Source: Cytophagia bacterium
GTDB lineage: Bacteria; Bacteroidota; Bacteroidia; Cytophagales; Spirosomataceae
Direction: 5' to 3'
DNA length: 33,632 bases
Assembly: GCA_004293645.1 (NCBI GenBank)
Contig: REAB01000116.1
Location: forward strand, 1-33,632
Shown here: piece by piece, positions 1 through 6,839 of the stretch
How the letters are laid out: every line of letters begins with the position of its first letter
How positions within the stretch are numbered: the first letter of the stretch is position 1
The notes under the pieces: generated by a model
Seen by the model: only the letters and a program-made list of their open reading frames with translations
The model's database searches: none
What the model was told of the DNA's origin: nothing
Program-made: the position numbers and the translations under genes

Positions 1-55
1 TTTGAGTTTGGATTCACAAAAATAAAAACCTCGTTGCTCTTTTCAAGCTAATACT

Positions 56-95
56 CCAAAAATCATATTGCCAGCACCATAAATGTACCACTACC
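56..95 (+). mobile_element. Solo IS end (40-bp terminal repeat copy 1)
   Basis: These 40 bases recur perfectly, in inverted orientation, at 25160-25199. At both places one edge of the repeat (after base 95 here, after 25160 on the other strand) abuts a host gene that is missing its 5' part, which is how an insertion-sequence terminus behaves. The copy at 25160 is followed by a second related repeat, the arrangement of multiple terminal repeats known from IS21-family elements; that family label is inference. Bases 1-51 in the same direction form a short open tail ending in TAA at 49-51, which could be the 3' end of an IS gene, but I do not recognise it. The IS body, if present, lies left of the window. 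Confidence 0.55.
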
Positions 96-1182
96 GAATC
101 TTGGTGGTTTTCATTTCTGGGGTCGTGCCGATTTTTTTATTTCAATTCCTTTTTCGGCTATTTCAGTGCAAAAAAATGACAGTACTAATCTCAGATTTAA
201 CAAATCGGTGGTAACTGGTGCCAGATACTTTCCTTGGGCGTATCAAGCAAAGAAAATTCGTCCTTATGTGGGAGTAAGTTGGGCAATCGTAAATTTTCAA
301 AACAAAGTTAAACCCGATGAAAATCAGCCACTTTTATCGAAAAGTAATTTGCTTTTCGATGCGGGTTTTCTTTATGGTAAGAGCAATCTGATGGCACGAA
401 TTGGTTTTAATATTACACCCAATAGTACGATTAACTACCCCATTTCCACCTCAAATTTTCAGCAGATTAAGACCCCAAATTGGAATCCTTATCTTAGTAT
501 AATTTATGCCTTCGAAACTACTCGCTCTAAGAAAAGTGAACCCATCAATAAAGAACTGATGAAGTACCCAAATTTATCGTCTCCAACTCTGAAGGCGGAG
601 AATAAAGGGGACTGGTTTGTTGGAATTGGCCCTTCAACATCGTTTATGATAAGCAAATCTGAATACAATGAGAAACTACACCCTTATTTCAATAAAAAGC
701 CAATTTCAACGACTTTTTTCGATATCACATTTGGTTACCAGTTCAATAAATTAGGGCTAATTACCGCCATTTCTTACCGAAACCCAAGATTTAGAAATGA
801 GGCATTTGGAGTAGAACAGGTTATTCAGAAAAACTCAATTGTAATTGAAGCCTTCAAATTTCTGACAGATTATAATGGTTTTACGCCTTATTTTGGGGTG
901 AATTTAGGTTTTAATAAAATTGGTTATTCTGAAAAATCAAATACAGAAAACTTCGAGCAAAACAACTTATTTGTCAACCCTGGATTTACTTTTGGCTGGG
1001 ATATTTTACCTGGAAAGACTGAACAACCTTTTGTTTTAAGAACAAATTTACGCTGGTTTCCTTTTGAAAAAATCAATCTAAAAGACAAAGAATTTAGTTT
1101 AAACCAAATAGAATACGATGTAATTCAATTGGTTTATTATCCATCTCGAAGCAAAAGGTTGAAAAACAAATATAATTTATAA
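96..1182 (+). pseudogene. Outer-membrane beta-barrel protein, 5' end missing
   Basis: The reading frame is open from base 52 and looks like real protein from about base 96 (NLGGFHFWGRADFFISIPF), well before the first possible start, a GTG at 166. There is no ATG upstream and the frame is closed by TAA at 49-51, so the original N-terminus with its signal peptide is absent, apparently replaced by the IS end at 56-95. The remaining ~360 residues show repeated alternating aromatic/polar strands and glycine turns (GFLYGKSN, FGYQFNKLG, TPYFGVNLGFN, FTFGWDILPG), and end in a basic tail, as in outer-membrane beta-barrel proteins of Bacteroidetes. No catalytic motif is visible. AT-rich relative to the core genes. 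It could still be expressed from GTG 166, but would lack an export signal. Confidence 0.6.
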
Positions 1183-1213
1183 AGTTCTCTTTATCAATAT
1201 AATAACCTAAAAA

Positions 1214-1909
1214 ATGAAAGCATATATTACTGTCTTTATTGTTTCAGTTGCCACTACATTGTTGGTTTTTTCTGCAAAAATTTTAACCCAAATTAATGTT
1301 GTTTTACATGAAAATACTTTTCTAAATGGTATGCTTAAATACCAAATCTTTGCTTTTATGATAGCTTTTGTTTTACTTATTATTACCATAAATATATCGC
1401 CTGAAAGTAAAACAATTTTACGATTTGGGGATATTGGAAATATAGCATCAAAAGAAAAATGGTTGGGTATAAACGGAGTGTCGTCTTGGCGAAAAAATGG
1501 ATTGCAATTCTTGTTTTTTATCAGTATTCCTACTGCAATATTTATGTTTTTGGGAGTAAAATACAGCAATAGTTTACATAATTTTAAATTATATTTTATA
1601 CCTATTATTTTGCTTTTTTCAATACTAAATTCATTTTCAGAAGAGGTGATTTACCGTTTTTCTATCAATGGTAATCTTTTAAAAGTATCGAATCCAACAA
1701 TCATTTTCCTTATTTCAGCTATCTTGTTTGAATTGCCGCACTATTGGGGCTTTCCTACGGGTGTGGTCGGCGTGATAATGGCAGGAATGTTAGGCTACAT
1801 TTTATCGAAAGCTACCTACGAAACCAGCGGTTTGGGTATAGCTTGGGGCGTTCATTTTATGCAAGATGTGATTATTTTTACGGCACTTTTGATGATGAAT
1901 GTGAAGTAG
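1214..1909 (+). CDS. CPBP family intramembrane glutamic endopeptidase
   Basis: 231 residues, strongly hydrophobic with about six to seven membrane segments. It carries the three CPBP (Abi/CAAX-protease-like) motifs: EEVIYR at residues 143-148 (EExxxR), FELPH ending at H176 (FxxxH) and HFMQD at 214-218 (HxxxD). In this family the glutamates and histidines form the active site inside the membrane; bacterial members process or regulate membrane proteins and some protect against bacteriocins. Substrate here is unknown. The ATG start is 31 bases after the truncated outer-membrane gene, so it may once have been co-transcribed with it. The sequence is AT-rich like its neighbours. Confidence 0.85.
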   Translation: MKAYITVFIVSVATTLLVFSAKILTQINVVLHENTFLNGMLKYQIFAFMIAFVLLIITINISPESKTILRFGDIGNIASKEKWLGINGVSSWRKNGLQFLFFISIPTAIFMFLGVKYSNSLHNFKLYFIPIILLFSILNSFSEEVIYRFSINGNLLKVSNPTIIFLISAILFELPHYWGFPTGVVGVIMAGMLGYILSKATYETSGLGIAWGVHFMQDVIIFTALLMMNVK

Positions 1910-2025
1910 AAAAAAATAAGTAGCCGTTTAATCGCCAATTAGACCGTTTATCAAAATTTGACATTTTTTTTATTTTTAAAGCCCTTCTGTAAGCTATATT
2001 TAAAGTAAACAAATTCTATTATTTA

Positions 2026-3525
2026 ATGAAAAAAACCCTAAAATTCATAGCAGGAACTATTTTTATAGTATTGATAATTAGTATTTTAACGCTAATAATC
2101 GGTGTAAATATTCCAATTCAAAACTTTAATCAATCCTCAGAAAATATTTCAGATCTGTACCTCAAAAACTGTAATATTGTTGATATAACCAATGGGAAAA
2201 TTGTTAAAAACCAGCATATTACAATTCAAAATGGAAGGATAATAAAGATTGATAGTACTGAGGAGAACCTGAAAGGCTTTAAGATAATTGATACAAAAGG
2301 TAAATTTGTAATGCCTACACTTTGGGATATGCATTTGCATACTTTGAGCCTTTCGCCACAGTTGCATTTTCCGCTTTTGATTGCTAATGGCATAACAAAC
2401 ATTCGGGACATGGGTGATGGCGATTCTTGGGCTTCGGATATTGACGCTCCATTGAAGAAAGATAAAGATATTTGGGAAAATAATAAAGACCTTTTAAAGC
2501 CAAATATTTGGGAATCTTGTAGCTATCATGTAGAAGAAATAGAAGGTATTTCTTCTGAAAATCAAAAAATAAAATTAGCCGAATTGGTAACAAAACTCAA
2601 AATACGAAAAGAACCATTTATTAAGGTTCAATTAGAAGATAGCGAATTAGCAAAAGAGGTATTTTATGAATTTCAAAAAGAGGCTAAACGTCAAAATATC
2701 AATATCGTAGGCCATTTGTCTTACAATGTTGAGATTGATTCTGTCTTGAAAAATGGCTACCGAAGTATTGAACATGCCTGGGCATTGATACCTCATTTTG
2801 TTCAGAAAAAAAAGCGTTTTGAAAAGGATTTAGAAACTAAATCTTATGAATTAGCAAATCAAGATTCATTATTGACAATTTCGGTTCTCAGAAAAATAGC
2901 TCAAAGTAATGCTTTTTATGTGCCTACTCATGTAAGTTCTAATCGGAAGGAGATTATGGTTTTTGATAAAAAATTTACACAAAATGCTAATAATCAATAC
3001 GTTGAATCGCTGCAATTGGGCCTTTGGGGGTTGTGGAGGAAACTTCATACTTCTGGCTATGATAAACCTAAACAGCAAGATATTTTAAGAAAATATTACC
3101 AAAAAGGCTTAGAAATCACTGGTTTCGCTCATAAAAATGGCGTTCAATTATTAGCGGGGACCGATGCATTAGATCGTTATTCTTATCACGGATTTAGTTT
3201 GCATGACGAGTTAATAGAGATGACAAAAGCTGGTTTGAGTAATGCAGAAGCCCTAAAAACCGCCACTATCAATGCTGCCAATTACTACAATAAAACAGCC
3301 GATTATGGCTCAATTGAAGTAGGAAAAGTGGCTGATTTACTGATTTTGAATAAAAATCCGTTAGTAGATATCGAAAATACAACAAGTATCGAAAGTATAT
3401 ATTTCAACCAAAAACTTTACGAAAAACCTACCCTCGAAGCCATGAAGAAATACGTACATGAACAAGCCAAAAGTTTTAGTATAAGTTGTAAGTTTATTTG
3501 GAATATGATGAAGGGCGCTTTTTAA
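2026..3525 (+). CDS. Membrane-anchored or exported amidohydrolase
   Basis: 499 residues. The N-terminus (about residues 1-28) is a lysine-led hydrophobic segment, either an uncleaved anchor or a signal peptide, so the enzyme probably faces the periplasm. The rest is an amidohydrolase-superfamily TIM barrel of the imidazolonepropionase/prolidase-like type: HLH metal ligands H103 and H105, a likely carboxylated lysine K200 (FIKVQ), H230 (VGHLS), H250 (IEHAW) and D380 (AGTDAL), followed by the family's ADLLIL segment near the C-terminus. All metal ligands are present, so it should be active on a cyclic amide or a peptide-like substrate; which one cannot be told. A TATATTTA box at 1995-2002 could be its -7 element. 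No partner genes are adjacent. Confidence 0.85.
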   Translation: MKKTLKFIAGTIFIVLIISILTLIIGVNIPIQNFNQSSENISDLYLKNCNIVDITNGKIVKNQHITIQNGRIIKIDSTEENLKGFKIIDTKGKFVMPTLWDMHLHTLSLSPQLHFPLLIANGITNIRDMGDGDSWASDIDAPLKKDKDIWENNKDLLKPNIWESCSYHVEEIEGISSENQKIKLAELVTKLKIRKEPFIKVQLEDSELAKEVFYEFQKEAKRQNINIVGHLSYNVEIDSVLKNGYRSIEHAWALIPHFVQKKKRFEKDLETKSYELANQDSLLTISVLRKIAQSNAFYVPTHVSSNRKEIMVFDKKFTQNANNQYVESLQLGLWGLWRKLHTSGYDKPKQQDILRKYYQKGLEITGFAHKNGVQLLAGTDALDRYSYHGFSLHDELIEMTKAGLSNAEALKTATINAANYYNKTADYGSIEVGKVADLLILNKNPLVDIENTTSIESIYFNQKLYEKPTLEAMKKYVHEQAKSFSISCKFIWNMMKGAF

Positions 3526-3617
3526 GCGAGGTATTATTTTTCAAAAATAAATCCCTCTTACTTAATCCCAATTTCTCTTAGTTGATTCGATTTTTTCCCG
3601 CATTCATTGCTTTGTTG

Positions 3618-3648
3618 TTTAACAGAAAACTCGCTTCACGTAGTTTTG
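3618..3648 (+). promoter_or_regulatory. Bacteroidetes-type promoter before a decayed gene
   Basis: TAGTTTTG at 3641-3648 is an exact match to the TAnnTTTG -7 consensus of Bacteroidetes. A TTTA at 3618-3621, 19 bases upstream, can serve as the -33 box. The site lies 38 bases before ATG 3686. It is one of the better promoters in the window although the gene behind it is broken. Confidence 0.45.
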
Positions 3649-3685
3649 CAGCGTAATTAATGTTTAACAAAAAACAATTTGAACA

Positions 3686-4078
3686 ATGAACAGAGAACTG
3701 ATTTTTTTAAGGGCTTTTGCAGTAGCTACTGTGGTCGGAATGGACCTCTGCAGCGTAGTTTCTTTGTCTCTAATTTGAGGTATTTTTTGGCAGCACAAAG
3801 CTCCGTACTTTTACCGTTGGATCAATTACAGCACGCACGTATAGTTGTGAGCGAGCTATTGTTTAGCTTCAGCATCTTGTATGTTATTCCCTTTTGGCTA
3901 ATATTACGTAAATTTGCAAATGGAATATAAAAGAGCACCTTCTATTCAACAAGGTTTTAAGTTAGCGCAATTGTGCCTTTTAAGTTGGGGTTTCTACATT
4001 TATCAAAAAAATAACTTGACAAGTAAGAGCCCTTCTACATACCCTCACCCGCCAAAAAAATCTTCAAATTCAACCTAA
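3686..4078 (+). pseudogene. Decayed small gene, product unknown
   Basis: The 3526-4138 stretch has no intact gene. From ATG 3686 a plausible N-terminus reads MNRELIFLRAFAVATVVG, a hydrophobic export-type segment, but it stops at TGA 3776-3778 after 30 residues. Protein-like sequence continues in another frame up to TAA at 3928-3930 (hydrophobic stretch VVSELLFSFSILYVIPFWL) and then in the first frame again from ATG 3920 to TAA 4076 (MEYKRAPSIQQGFKLAQLC). This alternation suggests a small exported or membrane protein broken by indels, or two small genes of unknown function. Presence of a good promoter at 3618-3648 supports a once-functional gene. I do not recognise the family. Confidence 0.3.
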
Positions 4079-4138
4079 AACCCCACTCATGCAGGCCAAT
4101 GGCCAAGCATTTAAAAAGTGTTCAATTTTCAACAATAT

Positions 4139-4744
4139 ATGCAAATCAAAACTGCCGTTTTCGTTAAAAGTTCATCTGAGCATCAGCACGCGCCACCACC
4201 CGCGCTGCCCGAATACGCATTTATTGGGCGTTCCAACGTGGGCAAATCGTCGCTTATCAACGCCCTGACGGGCCGCAATAGCTTGGCTAAAACCTCGGTG
4301 CAGCCAGGCAAAACCCAGTTAATCAACCATTTTTTGATAAACGACGAGTGGTTTTTGGTTGATTTGCCAGGCTACGGCTACGCCAAAGTGTCGCAGACGG
4401 AGCGCGAAAAATGGCGCAAAATGATTGACAATTATTTGTTTGAACGGCCCAATCTACTCTGTACGTTTGTGCTGGTAGATAGCCGCATTGAACCCCAAAA
4501 AACCGACCTCGAATTCATGGAAAAACTGGGGACCAATGGACTGCCGTTTTGCGTAGTTTTTACCAAAACCGACAAACTTACCAAAACCAAATTGGCCAGT
4601 CAAGTGGCGGCTTACCAACAAAAAATGGGCGAAACTTGGGCCGAATTACCCCAAATGTTCGTTACATCGTCGGTTGATAAAACGGGCTGCGATGCGCTAT
4701 TATCCCAAATTGTTGAATGGATTCCAACTTTTCAAAAACCATAA
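4139..4744 (+). CDS. engB: EngB/YsxC ribosome-biogenesis GTPase
   Basis: 201 residues from the chosen ATG at 4139. A GTG at 4118 would add seven residues, but homologues begin directly with the MxIKxAxFV strand seen at 4139. GTPase motifs are complete: G1 GRSNVGKS at residues 30-37, a G2 region around KTSVQPGKTQ, G3 DLPGYGYA, G4 TKTD and a G5-like TSS near the end. EngB is a small TRAFAC GTPase that assists late assembly of the large ribosomal subunit in the cytoplasm and is usually essential. It is codirectional with pfkB 73 bases downstream. Base composition shifts clearly to GC-richer here, marking the return to core chromosome. Confidence 0.96.
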   Translation: MQIKTAVFVKSSSEHQHAPPPALPEYAFIGRSNVGKSSLINALTGRNSLAKTSVQPGKTQLINHFLINDEWFLVDLPGYGYAKVSQTEREKWRKMIDNYLFERPNLLCTFVLVDSRIEPQKTDLEFMEKLGTNGLPFCVVFTKTDKLTKTKLASQVAAYQQKMGETWAELPQMFVTSSVDKTGCDALLSQIVEWIPTFQKP

Positions 4745-4769
4745 AACGCCCCATTTATAGCAAAAAAAC

Positions 4770-4807
4770 GCCCCCATCGGGGCAGTCCGCTGCTGCGGGC
4801 TGGGGGC
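4770..4807 (+). promoter_or_regulatory. GC-rich hairpin just before the pfkB start
   Basis: GCCCCCA at 4770-4776 pairs with TGGGGGC at 4801-4807, and a competing inner pairing CCCC/GGGG lies at 4772-4782. The structure ends 10 bases before the pfkB ATG. There is no run of T after it, so it is a weak candidate for an engB terminator and could instead modulate translation of pfkB. Function is inference. Confidence 0.3.
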
Positions 4808-4817
4808 TTTCCAAACC

Positions 4818-5744
4818 ATGAAAATAATTACGCTTACCGTCAATCCTTCTATTGACAAAAGTACCAACATAGGCCAGCTCGTGGCCGAACACAAAATGCG
4901 CTGCGATACGCCCCGCTTTGACGCGGGCGGCGGTGGTATCAACGTGTCGAAGGCCATCAAAAAACTGGGCGGACAGTCGCGGGCTATTTTTACGGCGGGC
5001 GGGCCTTCGGGGCAGCTTTTGCAAGATTTGCTCACGCAGGGAGGCATTGATAGCCAAGTGATTGCGACGCAAGAATGGACGCGCGAGAATTTTATTGTAA
5101 CCGAAACCTCCACCAATGCCCAATACCGCTTTGGCATGGCTGGCCCTACGCTTACCGAAGCCGAAACGGAGGCTATTTTGCACGCATTGGCCCACTCAAA
5201 AGCCGACTACTTGGTGGCAAGTGGTAGTTTGCCGCCCCATATGTCGCCGCATTTTTACGAAAAAGTGGCCGCCGTAGCGCACCAAATCAACGCCAAACTC
5301 ATTTTGGATACTTCGGGCGAGCCACTCCGCGCCGCTTGCGACGAGGGGGTGTTTTTGCTCAAACCCAGCGTTGATGAACTTGAAAAATTGGTAGGTGCTA
5401 CCCTTGCTCCCGACGACGTGGACGATGCCGCCCGTACGCTCATTGGCAACGGCAAGTGCGAAGTGGTGGTGGTGTCGTTGGGCGCAAAGGGCGCTATTTT
5501 AGTAACCAAAGATTTGTGCCAACACGTACCCGCACCACCCATCCAGAAGCGCAGCACCGTAGGCGCGGGCGACAGCATGGTGGCGGGCATGACGTGGGCG
5601 CTGGCGCAGGGCAAATCGTTTGAGGAAATGATTCGTTGGGGCGTGGCGTGTGGCTCGGCAGCTACCATGAACGAAGGCACGCAACTCTTTAATTACCAAG
5701 ACGTTTTGAAACTAATGGACTGGCTCAAACGGTTTGCAAAATAA
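4818..5744 (+). CDS. pfkB: PfkB-family 6-phosphofructokinase
   Basis: 308 residues, ribokinase (PfkB) fold. It phosphorylates a sugar phosphate with ATP in the cytoplasm. Resemblance to Escherichia coli phosphofructokinase II is strong along the whole length: the N-terminal signature GGGGINVSKA (about residues 38-47), WTREN, RFGMAGP, the GSLPP turn, the DTSGE substrate segment, VVVSLG, the C-terminal signature STVGAGDSMV with the catalytic aspartate, and GSAATMNEGT. These segments separate it from fructose-1-phosphate and tagatose kinases, so fructose-6-phosphate kinase is the best call, with 1-phosphofructokinase as the alternative. It follows engB on the same strand and is closed by the hairpin at 5765-5815. 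Confidence 0.88.
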   Translation: MKIITLTVNPSIDKSTNIGQLVAEHKMRCDTPRFDAGGGGINVSKAIKKLGGQSRAIFTAGGPSGQLLQDLLTQGGIDSQVIATQEWTRENFIVTETSTNAQYRFGMAGPTLTEAETEAILHALAHSKADYLVASGSLPPHMSPHFYEKVAAVAHQINAKLILDTSGEPLRAACDEGVFLLKPSVDELEKLVGATLAPDDVDDAARTLIGNGKCEVVVVSLGAKGAILVTKDLCQHVPAPPIQKRSTVGAGDSMVAGMTWALAQGKSFEEMIRWGVACGSAATMNEGTQLFNYQDVLKLMDWLKRFAK

Positions 5745-5764
5745 AGGCTAAGATGCCTCATTAA

Positions 5765-5815
5765 AAAGACACAAATAAAACAGCAATGCCCCATTGCTGT
5801 TTTATTTGTGTCTTT
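5765..5815 (+). terminator. Perfect 23-bp hairpin after pfkB
   Basis: Bases 5765-5787 and 5793-5815 are exact reverse complements with a five-base GCCCC loop. The stem begins with AAAGACAC and so ends in GTGTCTTT, giving a short T-rich exit. It begins 20 bases after the pfkB stop and can act as an intrinsic terminator. The A/T-rich flanks allow action in both directions, but the next gene is codirectional. Confidence 0.75.
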
Positions 5816-5884
5816 CAACCCGCAGGGGTGCTAACTCAAGTTGCCATTTTGCTGAATCAAATCAAAATAGGGTGCATCTGGTGG

Positions 5885-5913
5885 TTTAGAGCGTAGGTTT
5901 TTAAGTATCTTTA
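5885..5913 (+). promoter_or_regulatory. Candidate promoter for the Rpn-family gene
   Basis: TTTA at 5885-5888 and TATCTTTA at 5906-5913 are spaced by 17 bases, close to the Bacteroidetes TTTG/TAnnTTTG pattern with one mismatch in each box. The leader to ATG 6004 would be about 85 bases. Nothing else is seen in 5816-6003. Confidence 0.35.
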
Positions 5914-6003
5914 CAGTTGAAAAAAACACTTACCATTGTTGGCAGTTCAAATCAACGAGTAAGCATTTTGAGTAAACAAAAATTGCATTAAAAAAGCAAA
6001 GCT

Positions 6004-6828
6004 ATGTCAAAATACATAAATCCTTACACTGATTTTGGTTTTAAGAAGCTATTTGGTGAAGAAGCCAACAAAGATTTATTAACTGATTTTTTAAATCAAT
6101 TATTGCCAGAACATCACCAGATAGCAGCCCTAAAATTTCGTAATCCAGAGGTTTTGGGCGAAATGATACACGAGCGAAAAGCTATTTTTGACATTCATTG
6201 CGAGGCCAAAAGTGGCGAAAAGTTTATTGTGGAAATGCAGAAAGCGAAGGTGAATTTTTTCAAGGACAGGTCATTGTTTTATGCAACAATTCCCATCAGA
6301 GAACAAGCAAGGAGAGGCGAGTGGGATTTTCGGCTAACGCCCGTCTATATGATAGCGATATTAGATTTTCAGTATGATGAAAACGAGGAACGCCAAAAGT
6401 TTTTGCGGTCAGTAAATCTGAAAGATCAAGATGGAGATGTTTTTTATGACAAGCTGACTTTTAAGTTTATTCAGATGCCTTTATTTACGAAAGGAGAGCA
6501 TGAGTTGAATAGTCATTTCGATAAATGGATATATTTTCTAAAAAAGTTAGAAAGCTTTGACGAGATACCAGTAATATTAAAAGAACCTATATTTGAAAAG
6601 GCCTTTGAAGTGGCAGAAGTAGCCAAGATGACCCCACAACAATATGAGCAATACCAAGAAAGTTTGCTGGTTTATATTGAAGTAAAAGAAGTGGTCAAAA
6701 CGGCCGAAATGGATGGAGAGAAAAAGAAAGCTTTGGCTATTGCAAAGGAATTAAGACAAGATGGTTTTTCGGTGGAGAAAATAATAAAATATACAGGTTT
6801 ATTGAAAAGTGAGATTGATGAATTATAA
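6004..6828 (+). CDS. Rpn family PD-(D/E)XK nuclease / transposase-like protein
   Basis: 274 residues, matching the Rpn/PD-(D/E)XK transposase-like family (recombination-promoting nucleases, RpnA-E in E. coli). The opening NPYTDFGFKKLFGEE is the family's hallmark N-terminus. The nuclease core is visible as D63 (IFDIHCE) and E77-M-Q79-K80 (FIVEMQKAK), with the following PVYMIAILDF strand. The C-terminal ~70 residues are charged and helical (EMDGEKKKALAIAKELRQDG), as usual for the family, where they vary and may contact DNA. Such proteins occur in many copies per genome and are linked to recombination and recently to phage defence. The gene is AT-rich compared with the flanking core genes, suggesting acquisition. 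It stands alone and its stop is 11 bases from the end of the convergent (p)ppGpp gene. Confidence 0.85.
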   Translation: MSKYINPYTDFGFKKLFGEEANKDLLTDFLNQLLPEHHQIAALKFRNPEVLGEMIHERKAIFDIHCEAKSGEKFIVEMQKAKVNFFKDRSLFYATIPIREQARRGEWDFRLTPVYMIAILDFQYDENEERQKFLRSVNLKDQDGDVFYDKLTFKFIQMPLFTKGEHELNSHFDKWIYFLKKLESFDEIPVILKEPIFEKAFEVAEVAKMTPQQYEQYQESLLVYIEVKEVVKTAEMDGEKKKALAIAKELRQDGFSVEKIIKYTGLLKSEIDEL

Positions 6829-6839
6829 GTTGCAGCCTC

